43,161 nucleotides of DNA, from contig JALHRP010000002.1 of assembly GCA_022841365.1 (NCBI GenBank), positions 1-43,161 of the forward strand. Reading direction: 5' to 3'. Made by a program: the position numbers and the translations under genes. Below, in pieces: positions 31,642 to 40,991 of the stretch. The notes beneath the pieces are model-generated. The model saw only the letters and a program-made list of their open reading frames with translations, was not told where the DNA came from and ran no database searches. This stretch comes from Chitinophagaceae bacterium (lineage in GTDB: Bacteria; Bacteroidota; Bacteroidia; Chitinophagales; Chitinophagaceae). Every line of letters starts with the position of its first letter. The first letter of the stretch is position 1.

Positions 31642-33630
31642 TTACACTGGAATATCAATCACAACTGTTGTCCCGCTGTTTTCGGCCGAATCTATTTCAA
31701 TAACTGCTTTTAACATTTCTACTCTTGAATAAACATTACCCAGTCCCATTCCCTGTCTTTGCTTTACAGACTGACCAATGTTAAATCCCTTCCCGTTATC
31801 TTCTACAGTAATGTTAATCCGTTCGGGATACCGAATCAATTGAACAGTTGCATTTGTTGCATCAGCATGTTTTACGATATTATTAATCAATTCAAGTACG
31901 ATCCTGTAAATACTGATTTCAACTTCTTCATTTAATCTGCTTAAAAAACCATGAGATGTAAACTGTATCTGCAAACCACCCTGCATGGATACATTATCGG
32001 TTAAATTTTTTATTGCTGCTACTAACCCCAGTTTTGATAAAGATGCCGGCATAATGTTATGAGAGATATTTCTTAACTCGTCTGAAGCCTCATCGAGTAA
32101 ACTCAGCGCTGAGTGATAAAATGCATCGGCCGAAGAAGAATTCGCCATTCTCTGCTGTGGATCCAATGCCGAAAGCTTTAGTTTGGCAGCCGACAGTACT
32201 GACCCCAGTGTATCGTGCAGATCCTGTGCAATCCGCTTGCGCTCACTATCCTGCAACTTAATCATGGCAGTAAGCATTTCCTTTTTTTGCTCATTCAACT
32301 GTTGTTGAAAATGATGTTTTTGCTGTAATCTGTACCGGTAATAAAGAAAAGAAAAGCAGAGAATTAAAAAGCAGAATACAATTATAATTGCTGTACGAAG
32401 TTTCTGCTGCCGCTGAATTTCCTTGTCTTTTTTTTCAACATCAAACCGGTGTTTCACTTCTTCTACCATGTATTGCGACCGTTCATTTACAATGGAGTCT
32501 CTTACCGCATTATAAAACCGGTTATAAAAGAATGCACTGTCATATTTTTTTTCTGCTGCATAGGTTTCGGAAAGAAAAAAATATGCATCTCTCCCATCTT
32601 CCTTGTGTTTTATTTCATTGGCGATAGACAAGCCTGTAAATAAATTTTGTTTGGCCAGGCGATATTGTTTCTGCAACCGGTAAATATCACCTGCCTGCAG
32701 ATAATAATTGGCAATATCAAACTTATCACAGGCGGCTATTGTTGTATAATACAAAGCCATCCGGGTATGGTTCATTGCCTGTTTAAGATCACCAAACACT
32801 TTACTTGCATAACCCAGTTTGTAATATACAAAGGCCACTTTGTGCCTGTACATGTGATTGTAATGATCAAATAACTTAACTGCAAGCTGATGCGCTTTTT
32901 TTAAATTAGTAAATGCATGTGCGGAATCTCTCCCCGCAATATAAATATCAGCCGATCCCAGATAAATGTAAAAAAGCTGCTGTTCATTTTTTGATTTAAG
33001 TGCTGTTTGCCATAACCGTTGATAGATAGACATCGCAACAGGATAATTCTGCTGCCGCACATTAATATCTGCCATCAGATTGTTATACAGAAAAATCAGG
33101 TTCAAATCATTTTTTTGCTCTGCAGATGTTAGGGCTTTTACAACAGTTTGCATGGCGCTGGGATAATCGCCCAGATAAAAATAACAATTGATGATGGCCG
33201 AATAAGTATCATGCAGTTCCTGATACAATCCATTCTTCTCTGCAATTTTTGCTGCTTCGGTATAGAACAGCTTTGCCTGGCGCCAGTCTTTATAAACAGA
33301 CTGTTTCACAAATCCTTCAAACACATAACTTTTGATTAACGCTTTTTTATTCCCTGATTGTAATGCCAGTTTTTTTAAGAGGTCGGAAAAATAAATTGCA
33401 GAGTCAAACGAAAAATGAAGCATGTGAGGAGCGAGCATGCCGGCAAGCTTCAGCCTGGATGTATCGCTATTATCCTGCAGAAAAAGTTGAACAAGTGAAT
33501 CTGTAATCCTGCGTTCAACCTGCAAACTAGCTGATAACTGAGGCGGTAATTTATTCTTTACTGTTTGTGCAGTGATTTGCTGATAGATGCAGACAAACAA
33601 AATCAACTTTAGGAATAAACGAAGCCGCAT
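31642..33630 (-). CDS. Sensor histidine kinase with periplasmic TPR-like region
   Basis: A 662-residue membrane sensor. Signal peptide at the N-terminus; residues about 40-390 are helical repeats of TPR type (for example ALTSAEQKNDLNLIFLYNNL); one membrane helix near 412 (IIIVFCFLILCFSFLYY); a coiled segment; a HisKA_3 domain with phosphorylated His472 in AQDLHDTLG; and a C-terminal ATPase domain with NNIVKHADATNA, DNGKGF and GMGLGNV. This layout is a common Bacteroidota sensor type paired with LuxR-type regulators. The ligand is unknown. First gene of its operon, divergent from 33745. Confidence 0.94.
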   Translation of the reverse strand: MRLRLFLKLILFVCIYQQITAQTVKNKLPPQLSASLQVERRITDSLVQLFLQDNSDTSRLKLAGMLAPHMLHFSFDSAIYFSDLLKKLALQSGNKKALIKSYVFEGFVKQSVYKDWRQAKLFYTEAAKIAEKNGLYQELHDTYSAIINCYFYLGDYPSAMQTVVKALTSAEQKNDLNLIFLYNNLMADINVRQQNYPVAMSIYQRLWQTALKSKNEQQLFYIYLGSADIYIAGRDSAHAFTNLKKAHQLAVKLFDHYNHMYRHKVAFVYYKLGYASKVFGDLKQAMNHTRMALYYTTIAACDKFDIANYYLQAGDIYRLQKQYRLAKQNLFTGLSIANEIKHKEDGRDAYFFLSETYAAEKKYDSAFFYNRFYNAVRDSIVNERSQYMVEEVKHRFDVEKKDKEIQRQQKLRTAIIIVFCFLILCFSFLYYRYRLQQKHHFQQQLNEQKKEMLTAMIKLQDSERKRIAQDLHDTLGSVLSAAKLKLSALDPQQRMANSSSADAFYHSALSLLDEASDELRNISHNIMPASLSKLGLVAAIKNLTDNVSMQGGLQIQFTSHGFLSRLNEEVEISIYRIVLELINNIVKHADATNATVQLIRYPERINITVEDNGKGFNIGQSVKQRQGMGLGNVYSRVEMLKAVIEIDSAENSGTTVVIDIPV

Positions 33631-33744
33631 GATTTGCTGTTTTATGCTTGCTTGAGAAAAGCTGTCACTTTAAATATAAAAAAAACTAATCATGTTTCAT
33701 ACACACAACAATGCACACAACCGTATTTTTCATTCCTTTGTGGC

Positions 33745-34905
33745 ATGCAACTAATCACTGTAGTGAACAAATCCACAGCAAAAGAATTTTTACAGGTTGC
33801 TGTAGAAATCTATCAACAGGATGCCAACTGGATCAGGCCGCTGGATAAGGATATTGAACAGGTATTTGATGAAAAAAAGAACAAAGCTTTTCGATATGGG
33901 GAAGCCATCCGCTGGATTTTAAAAAATGCCGATGGGAAATTAATTGGACGAATTGCTGCATTCGTCAATAAAAAATACAAATCAAAAGATGATGATGTAC
34001 CGGTTGGAGGCGTTGGTTTTTTTGAATGCATCAACGATCAGGCCGCAGCCAATTATTTATTTGATACTGCAAAAACCTGGTTACAAAGCAGGGGCATGCA
34101 AGCCATGGACGGGCCCATCAACTTTGGTGAACGTGACCGCTGGTGGGGTTTACAGGTGGAAGGATTTCAGCAACCGCTTTATTGCATGAATTATAATCTG
34201 CCTTATTATCAACAGTTGTTTGAGAACTATGGTTTTCAATTATTCTTTAACCAGTATTGTTATTCATTAAAAGTAAAAGACAAGCTGGATGAAAAATTTT
34301 ATGAACGTCACAAGCAGGTAGCAGAAGATCCCAACTACAAAGCGGTTCACATAAAAAGGAATCAACTGGAAAAATTTGCAAAAGATTTCTGTGTAGTTTA
34401 TAACAAGGCATGGGCCGGTCATGCCGGTTTAAAACAGATGGAAGAAAAAACAGCCATTCTCATGTTCAATGCCATGAAGCCGGTGATGGATGAACGAATT
34501 TGCTGGTTTACCTATTATAAAGATGAACCGGTTGCTGTGTGGATGAACCTTCCCGACCTGAACCAATGGTTCAGGCATCTCAATGGACGACTGGATCTGA
34601 TTGGCAAGCTGAAATTCTTATGGATTAAAGCAACCAGACGAAACAAAAAATTCACCGGAATTATTTTCGGTATTGTTCCGGAGCATCAGGGCAAGGGTGT
34701 TGATGCGTTTATGATTATTGAAGCATCAAAGGTTATTCAGCAAAGACAACTGTATGATGATTATGAAATGCAATGGATTGGTGACTTTAATCCAAAGATG
34801 ATGAATATTGCAGCCAGCCTCGGTACATATATCAGCCGAAGGTTAATTACTTATCGTTATTTATTTGACCGCAAGAAAGAGTTTAAGCGGCATCCTGTGT
34901 TGTAA
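33745..34905 (+). CDS. GNAT-fold acyltransferase-like protein
   Basis: A 386-residue protein. The segment GIVPEHQGKGVDAFMIIEA matches the acyl-CoA-binding loop of GNAT acetyltransferases (Q/R-x-x-G-x-G/A), and the overall layout recalls the YghO-type proteins of unknown function. The ATG at 33745 (MQLITVVNKSTAKEF) is chosen; the frame extends further upstream, but that part is rich in residues atypical for a start and overlaps the promoter region. A CCTTTGTGG sequence just upstream resembles a -7 element, so the transcript may have a very short leader. Substrate unknown. Confidence 0.8.
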   Translation: MQLITVVNKSTAKEFLQVAVEIYQQDANWIRPLDKDIEQVFDEKKNKAFRYGEAIRWILKNADGKLIGRIAAFVNKKYKSKDDDVPVGGVGFFECINDQAAANYLFDTAKTWLQSRGMQAMDGPINFGERDRWWGLQVEGFQQPLYCMNYNLPYYQQLFENYGFQLFFNQYCYSLKVKDKLDEKFYERHKQVAEDPNYKAVHIKRNQLEKFAKDFCVVYNKAWAGHAGLKQMEEKTAILMFNAMKPVMDERICWFTYYKDEPVAVWMNLPDLNQWFRHLNGRLDLIGKLKFLWIKATRRNKKFTGIIFGIVPEHQGKGVDAFMIIEASKVIQQRQLYDDYEMQWIGDFNPKMMNIAASLGTYISRRLITYRYLFDRKKEFKRHPVL

Positions 34906-34962
34906 GGCTGGATGAATATGATTGATAAGTATTTAAATTAAATCACAAAAAAACCTGCATAT

Positions 34963-35973
34963 TTATTCCTTTAATTTTTTTCTGCGTTCCATTAACTCCC
35001 GCCAGGTAGTTAAGATAATTTTCTCTTTACTGATAAATGCTTTCAATACGGGATCGGTCATTGCAAGTAAATCACCATACCGTGTTGTTGCAGAATTACT
35101 GATAGCAGGAAACACCTCTGTTTTTGTTGTGCAATGCATGATGACCATTGTAATTCCTGGTTTCAATGTTTGCAGTGCATTAATATATTGCTGTGTTTTA
35201 AATTTACGTAACGCATGAACAGTTGGCTGAACTCCTGCTGGAAAATTCCAGTCATAACTCCGGCCATGCAGATCATCAAGAACAGGCAGCCCTGCATTCC
35301 ACAGTATGGAACCCATCTCCCGCATTTGTGCAGCCATGGCAGGAGAAGTTCTGCTTTCTGCTGCAATATTGGTTCCATGCCCACCAACAAACATCACCGG
35401 AATCTGATATTCTATGCCCACTTTCACATAGCGTTCTAAAAAAAGCGGCGAAGCAAATAATGCACCCATATGACTATCGAGATGTGTTGGTTCAAATCCC
35501 ATGTTTCTTGCACGTTGCACCTGTGCTCTCATTTCAATTTCAACTTCATCGGGTGTTGCATATTTTACAGTACTGTCAACAATGCTCCACAGCGCCCCTT
35601 CTGCATCAACCATACCGGGTACTTTTTCTTTACCGCTCAGTGGTCCCCAACGATAAGCTTTCCATTCGCTGTTAAGTGTTAAATGCAAACCGGCATCTGT
35701 TGCTGGATTATTTTTGAGATACTGAAAAAATCCGGGTATCCAGCCGCAAGGCATCATCATACTGCAGCTGTTTGCAATGCCTTTTGTCATTGCTTCAACA
35801 GCACCTGCATTTGATTCGTAACTCATACCAACATCATCTACATGTAAAATAACCACCTTACTCCCTTTAGGATAACCCAACCGTTCTGCATAGGTAGGCT
35901 GTTGTGTTTGTGCTGATGCATAAGCAACAAAAAACAACGACACCATTATAGTGATGCGATATATACTTCTCAT
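34963..35973 (-). CDS. Secreted YdjC/ChbG-type carbohydrate deacetylase
   Basis: A 336-residue protein with a signal peptide (MVSLFFVAYASAQ). The mature domain resembles the YdjC/ChbG family (PF04794), metal-dependent deacetylases acting on acetylated oligosaccharides. The metal-site motifs are visible: VILHVDDVGMSYESN with the double aspartate, DAGLHLTLNSEW and THLDSHMGALF. Natural substrate unclear; periplasmic or secreted location fits sugar scavenging. A complex hairpin lies about 43 bases upstream. Confidence 0.88.
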   Translation of the reverse strand: MRSIYRITIMVSLFFVAYASAQTQQPTYAERLGYPKGSKVVILHVDDVGMSYESNAGAVEAMTKGIANSCSMMMPCGWIPGFFQYLKNNPATDAGLHLTLNSEWKAYRWGPLSGKEKVPGMVDAEGALWSIVDSTVKYATPDEVEIEMRAQVQRARNMGFEPTHLDSHMGALFASPLFLERYVKVGIEYQIPVMFVGGHGTNIAAESRTSPAMAAQMREMGSILWNAGLPVLDDLHGRSYDWNFPAGVQPTVHALRKFKTQQYINALQTLKPGITMVIMHCTTKTEVFPAISNSATTRYGDLLAMTDPVLKAFISKEKIILTTWRELMERRKKLKE

Positions 35974-36015
35974 AACAACCTGTTTAAATATTTTTCTGAT
36001 CTAAAGAAATACAGA

Positions 36016-36054
36016 GCAGATTTCAACTGATTTTGTTCAGTTAAAAAAATCTGC
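36016..36054 (-). promoter_or_regulatory. Two-tier inverted repeat upstream of the deacetylase gene
   Basis: GCAGATTT (36016-36023) pairs with AAATCTGC (36047-36054), and inside it AACTGA pairs with TCAGTT around TTTTGT. It lies 43 bases before the start at 35973, so it is either an operator region or a 5' leader structure. The spacer 35974-36169 holds nothing else except the terminator at 36144. Confidence 0.4.
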
Positions 36055-36143
36055 CGCTTGCTTAAATGTAATGCAATATTACAGTTTCCGATAAAGAAAA
36101 TAAATCAGCAGAACTGGTTTGGATCTATCAAATTTTATTGAAC

Positions 36144-36164
36144 AAAACACGCATGCAGTGTTTT
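36144..36164 (-). terminator. Terminator of the M48 peptidase gene
   Basis: AAAACAC (36144-36150) pairs with GTGTTTT (36158-36164), starting 6 bases beyond the stop codon at 36170. On the minus strand the stem ends in a T-rich tract. Confidence 0.55.
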
Positions 36165-36169
36165 AAAAT

Positions 36170-38296
36170 TTAAGCAGCTGCAACATTTAAATACAGCTTG
36201 TATTGATATTCGAGAATGTTTTTAAAACTTTTGAACTGTACTACTGCTAACTCATCAATAACATCATTTACCAGTTTATGAATTGCCGATAACTCAAAAT
36301 CAATAAAACTGTCGCCTGCAAAATATTGATATTGTGCATTAATAAAATGAGCAGCTTTCTCTTTTAACGCAGCATTTGCATCAAAAAATCCGTTATCTAA
36401 CCAATAACCGAACTGGAGCTTTAATTCAGTACTTACCTGCCTTAGTTCAGATGCCATTTTTTCTGCAGCTTCAATACTTACCTGCTGACCTTGTAACAAA
36501 GGCGAAAGTGTATTTACAACCAGTTGTGCAGTTTCATAATGTTTATCAGCTCTGTTTCTTTTCTCAAAATGTGCCGCATACAAATGCTTTAATGTTTCAA
36601 ACTCTGCATCGCTGTTCATCTTTGCCGCCTTAAAAAAGAACGACATGATTTCTTCCTCATCACTTTGCTCTTGCTTTTTCTGTTGTTCAATCTCTATTTT
36701 TAACTTGGCGAGAACATCAACAGCTTCTCTCTTCTCATACTTAACACCATCATAATCAAAAGTCTTTGTATCAATGCCGCCATCTGTGATGGCCTCCAAC
36801 AAACCTGCATCAGATTCATTTGCGAGTAATAGTTTCCCCAACCCTACTTTTTCATCGCTGAACAAAGTATTAAATTTCTCCTTACAGATTGCTTCATCAT
36901 ATGGTTTTGCAGTTAGTGTCTCAAGGTCAACATTGTTAATCCGCTTGTCATCATAATAACCGTTATACTCAGCCGGCAAGCGATATAGTTTTATTTCATT
37001 GACATATTTATCTCTGAATACCTGCTCATCAATTATTTGCTCTTTCATTTCTTCAGGTACAGCCACATAGATGATCTGAGATAATTGTTGCTGCAATTTT
37101 TCCGGATTGGAAAACAGAACCCAGGCAGAACGTTCATCTGTTTCTGCATGTATACCCAATTCATCCAATCTCTTCTCACGGTCTTCAGTTGCAGGATGTG
37201 AAGCCCATTGATTTTTAATATTGAGTTTGCTTAATTGAAAACGCTTTATAAACTCATCGCTTACTAACGGAACCCCGTTCTGCAGAGGCAAATTATAATC
37301 AACTGCATATTGATGCATGACTACTTTATGATTGCCGTAAATATTTTCAAAAACCTGTTTGTTATTCAACCATACATCGGCTTTTTGTATAACTGAATTA
37401 TAACAGGCATCACTGATCTCCAGTTTTTTTAATGCGCTTGCAAGGTTATTACCGCCGCTGACACTTGCTGCAACAGCATCGGCATGAAATTCCATTTCAC
37501 GGGACAGGCTCATGTAATTTTTATTAATGAAACTGTACATGCCTTGTAAAACAGATTGAATTCCCTTGATTATTTGAACAGTGATCCAGACAAAAATGCC
37601 GATTGCCCAGTGAAGGTTACCCCATGTATGCAGAAATTTTCCAAAGTCATTATTTTCGTACAACATGTTGTAAACAGCTTTATTTACATTGTATACAAAG
37701 CTCCCCAGCTTCATACTGCGTTGTGAAAAATGACCGAATTCATGTGCCATTACAGCTTTAAATTCACTGAGTGTAACTGTATTCACCAATCCAAGCCCTA
37801 TCATTAAATTCTTTTTTACAGGAAAGAACATGCTCCAGAAACTGTCATTATAAAAAACAGATGCATTTACTTCGGGTGAGAGCACAATTTTTTTAGGGAA
37901 ATGGGTTTGCGTATCTTCTGTAAGTTGTTTTATAAATGCAAATAGTTCCGGTTGATCGCCTTCTGAAACAGTCAGCATTCCTCCTTCATCTACTTTCTTA
38001 ATTGAAAAAATAAACTTGATGAGGAAGATTACAACCATCACCCCAATACTCATAATACCTGCTCCTGCAATAATGATAAGTAAATGAGTAGAGGCGGTAA
38101 TAACTCCCCAGCCTAACAGTACACAGCCAATAGCTAATGCTACTGCCAGCAACATGATAATAATATACACAGCAAAAAAAAGAAAGATGGAAGTCATTAC
38201 TTTCTTTACCTCTCTCTTAAATGAGGCCGAAGGTTCCGTTACTGAATCACTAACTCCTGCAGGATTTATTGGGTACAATCGGGATGTTTGGTTCAT
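36170..38296 (-). CDS. M48 family membrane metallopeptidase
   Basis: A 708-residue zinc peptidase of the Ste24/HtpX family. Two hydrophobic helices near residues 35-60 and 70-100, zinc motif HEFGH at 185-189 in VMAHEFGHFSQRS, further hydrophobic segments near 235-255, and the third ligand region SREMEFHADAVAAS. A long C-terminal extension (about 300-708) is mostly helical and not assigned, so the protein is much longer than HtpX (about 290). Likely role in membrane or envelope protein turnover. Single gene, divergent from dnaX. Confidence 0.92.
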   Translation of the reverse strand: MNQTSRLYPINPAGVSDSVTEPSASFKREVKKVMTSIFLFFAVYIIIMLLAVALAIGCVLLGWGVITASTHLLIIIAGAGIMSIGVMVVIFLIKFIFSIKKVDEGGMLTVSEGDQPELFAFIKQLTEDTQTHFPKKIVLSPEVNASVFYNDSFWSMFFPVKKNLMIGLGLVNTVTLSEFKAVMAHEFGHFSQRSMKLGSFVYNVNKAVYNMLYENNDFGKFLHTWGNLHWAIGIFVWITVQIIKGIQSVLQGMYSFINKNYMSLSREMEFHADAVAASVSGGNNLASALKKLEISDACYNSVIQKADVWLNNKQVFENIYGNHKVVMHQYAVDYNLPLQNGVPLVSDEFIKRFQLSKLNIKNQWASHPATEDREKRLDELGIHAETDERSAWVLFSNPEKLQQQLSQIIYVAVPEEMKEQIIDEQVFRDKYVNEIKLYRLPAEYNGYYDDKRINNVDLETLTAKPYDEAICKEKFNTLFSDEKVGLGKLLLANESDAGLLEAITDGGIDTKTFDYDGVKYEKREAVDVLAKLKIEIEQQKKQEQSDEEEIMSFFFKAAKMNSDAEFETLKHLYAAHFEKRNRADKHYETAQLVVNTLSPLLQGQQVSIEAAEKMASELRQVSTELKLQFGYWLDNGFFDANAALKEKAAHFINAQYQYFAGDSFIDFELSAIHKLVNDVIDELAVVQFKSFKNILEYQYKLYLNVAAA

Positions 38297-38500
38297 GGTT
38301 TATTTTATAGTTCGAATATAATATAGGCAGGTTAAAGAGCAAAAAATATCATACGTACGGAACCAATAGTTCGTGCATGAAACATGAAACGGTATTGTTG
38401 CAGTTATACATCCAATAAACAGCACAAAAAAATCTCCGGAGTTGTGTTAGTATTCTTATTCACGGGATATTTACCTAAATAGTAAATTGCACCCGTAGTT

Positions 38501-40297
38501 ATGGATAAATTCATTGTTTCGGCACGCAAGTACAGACCCCAGACTTTTGATACAGTGGTGGGGCAATCGCATATTACAACCACACTTAAAAATGCCATCA
38601 GCCACAACCAACTGGCGCATGCGTTTTTATTTTGCGGTCCACGTGGCGTGGGCAAAACCACCTGTGCACGTATTTTGGCAAAGACCATCAACTGCGAAAA
38701 CATTCAACCCAACGGTGAGGCTTGTGATAAATGTGTGAGCTGCCGTACGTTTAATGAAGGCACATCGCTCAACATTCATGAACTCGATGCGGCCAGCAAC
38801 AACTCGGTAGATGATATCCGTTCACTCATTGAACAGGTTCGTTTTGCACCGCAGATGGGGAAATACAAAGTGTACATTATTGATGAGGTACACATGCTCA
38901 GCTCCAGTGCCTTCAATGCATTTTTAAAAACACTGGAAGAGCCTCCCTCCTATGCCATCTTTATTTTAGCTACAACAGAGAAGCATAAGATCTTACCAAC
39001 CATCTTAAGCCGTTGCCAGATCTTCGATTTCAAACGCATTACCACCAACGATACGGTTGATCATTTGCAGGAGATTGTTGACAAAGAAGAAATTAAAGCA
39101 GAGAAACCGGCTTTACAGGTAATTGCACAAAAGAGCGAAGGTTGCATGCTTGATGCACTCAGCATCATGGATAAGATTGTAAGTTTTACTAATGGCGAAC
39201 TGACTTACCAGAATACATTAGAACATCTCAATATTCTCGATGCCGATTATTTCTTTAAACTGTTAGATGCCATGCAGCAACAGCAATTGGCCGATGCCAT
39301 GTTGTTGTTTGATGATATTAACCGTAAAGGGTTTGAAGGTGACATGGTGCTGAATGCCATGGCTGAGTTTTTCAGAAACTTGCTCGTTTGCAAAGATGAA
39401 AAAGTTGCCAACCTGTTAGAAGTAGTAGAAAGCTTTAAAGACAAATATATTGCTGCTGCTAAAAAAACATCTGCTTCCTATATCATCAGCGCATTAAATG
39501 TATTGAACGAAGCTGAGATTAATTATAAACTGGCACGCAACAAACGTTTACATGTTGAGCTGGCGTTGATTAAACTCACCTTCCTGCAACAGGCCATTGA
39601 TTTATCAACTGATAAAAAAAAAGTAACGGATAAAGTAAAAGCTGTTCAGTTCAGGGCATTGAAACCTCTGGAAGTAAAAGAGAAAACGGAAGGCACAAAA
39701 AACAAGGTACAAGGAACAGGCGAAGCAAGGTTAATGGTTGAAGAGCAGCAGGAAAATTATAAAACTCAAATCTCAAAGCCCAAAACAGAAAGCAGTACTG
39801 CAGGCAACGTTCAAGCTGCTGTGCAAACTGCAACAACTACAAGTGGTGTACGAGGCGGGCTTTCAAAGATCCGTCAGAAAATTGCAGACGATAACAATCT
39901 CAATATTAAACAGGCAAAACCTTTAGATGAAGAACAATTAAAAGTTGCCTGGCAGGAATACTTACTGAAACTGAAAACATCCAGCAAACATTCCGTTGCT
40001 TCTAATTTTGAAATGATGGATTGCCGAATGAAAACTGAAGAGATGTTTGAAGTGATCTGCACCGGAAATATTCAGCTTGGTTTTCTGAAACAGGAAAAAA
40101 TGCAGTTGCTGGAACATGTGCAGCAGTTTTTTTACAACCCGGCTATTAACATCCACATTGAACTGATTGAAGCGCCGGAAGAAAATAATCCGGTTGACCG
40201 TCCGCTCTCTACTAAAGAACAGTTTATGCGGATGGCCGAAAAATATCCATTGGTAAAAGAATTAAAAGACCGGTTGAATATGGAGCTTGATTATTAA
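38501..40297 (+). CDS. dnaX: DNA polymerase III subunits gamma and tau
   Basis: Clamp-loader ATPase of the replisome. The 598-residue product has YRPQTFDTVVGQ at the N-terminus, Walker A GPRGVGKT (46-53), four zinc-binding cysteines (65, 75, 78, 81), the DEVH box in VYIIDEVHMLSSSAFNAFLK and sensor-1 ATTEKHKILPTILSRCQ (seen as ATTEKHKILPTILSRC). The linker at about 385-455 is low-complexity (EKTEGTKNKVQGTGEA, TQISKPKTESS) and its DNA looks like short direct repeats, which may be inserted material. No obvious frameshift site for a short gamma form was recognised. Confidence 0.96.
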   Translation: MDKFIVSARKYRPQTFDTVVGQSHITTTLKNAISHNQLAHAFLFCGPRGVGKTTCARILAKTINCENIQPNGEACDKCVSCRTFNEGTSLNIHELDAASNNSVDDIRSLIEQVRFAPQMGKYKVYIIDEVHMLSSSAFNAFLKTLEEPPSYAIFILATTEKHKILPTILSRCQIFDFKRITTNDTVDHLQEIVDKEEIKAEKPALQVIAQKSEGCMLDALSIMDKIVSFTNGELTYQNTLEHLNILDADYFFKLLDAMQQQQLADAMLLFDDINRKGFEGDMVLNAMAEFFRNLLVCKDEKVANLLEVVESFKDKYIAAAKKTSASYIISALNVLNEAEINYKLARNKRLHVELALIKLTFLQQAIDLSTDKKKVTDKVKAVQFRALKPLEVKEKTEGTKNKVQGTGEARLMVEEQQENYKTQISKPKTESSTAGNVQAAVQTATTTSGVRGGLSKIRQKIADDNNLNIKQAKPLDEEQLKVAWQEYLLKLKTSSKHSVASNFEMMDCRMKTEEMFEVICTGNIQLGFLKQEKMQLLEHVQQFFYNPAINIHIELIEAPEENNPVDRPLSTKEQFMRMAEKYPLVKELKDRLNMELDY

Positions 40298-40301
40298 AGT
40301 G

Positions 40302-40748
40302 CTACTGTTTCACCATGATTAAATCAACATCCATCACGGATTGAATGGTCATTGTTTTTCCACTGATGCTGTAGGTTGGCTGTTTACAGGGTGCAATGGA
40401 TTGTAATTCGCAACTGTGGAGCACCGATGTAAACTGAATGCCCCATTCATCTTCCATTACTTTGGTTGAAGCAAAACTTTCAAAAATCAGGTTGTTGTTC
40501 ACCGTTGTCCGGTAGCGTCCTTCGCTTAAAAGATTATACAGTGTGTTTCCGTAAAACTCTCCGTTGGCAAGAAAAGTAAGTGATACAGCTTTGAATGCTC
40601 CCGCAGGAGGCAGCACTACTTCGCCCGTACTTTTTCGTACCATTTTTGTTAAATGCCAGGTGCCTGTTAACGTTGTATCGGGTACTTCTTTTTGAGGAGT
40701 ACAGGAAAACATCAGCAAAACAAAAAGAGGTGTAAGGAAGAGTTTCAT
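40302..40748 (-). CDS. Lipoprotein with META/HslJ-like domain
   Basis: A 148-residue lipoprotein; the ATG at 40748 gives a clean signal (MKLFLTPLFVLLMFSC). The mature part has TGTWHLTKM, LTFLANGEFYGN, FESFASTKV and YSISGKTMTIQS, the strand pattern of META/HslJ-type domains found in envelope lipoproteins. An upstream frame to 40808 adds a non-signal extension and is rejected. It converges on dnaX, with 4 bases between the stop codons. Confidence 0.75.
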   Translation of the reverse strand: MKLFLTPLFVLLMFSCTPQKEVPDTTLTGTWHLTKMVRKSTGEVVLPPAGAFKAVSLTFLANGEFYGNTLYNLLSEGRYRTTVNNNLIFESFASTKVMEDEWGIQFTSVLHSCELQSIAPCKQPTYSISGKTMTIQSVMDVDLIMVKQ

Positions 40749-40991
40749 GAAAAGGTATTTTTTAGTTTGACATCCTGAGCAAAGAAACTGTTGCATATTC
40801 AATGCCATTTTTTGTAAAAAGATTTGTCATATCTTATAAATAACGGACACCCATCCTTCAAAAAACAATCACCCTAAGCACTCTCTGTACCTCAAAATAA
40901 CAGGTGGGGCAGCAGCAATGGAAGGATTGGTTCTTATTTCCCTATTTTGCCTTAATTTCACGCCCTTATTACGACTCAAAAAACTGAACAT

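Noticed and set aside
35223-35675. 150-codon plus-strand frame opposite the YdjC-type gene
   Set aside because: The minus-strand gene has a signal peptide and metal-site motifs; this frame has none.
38501-40297. Programmed frameshift producing a gamma form of DnaX
   Set aside because: There are A-runs near 39615, but no convincing slippery site followed by a stop and stem-loop in the right place was identified.
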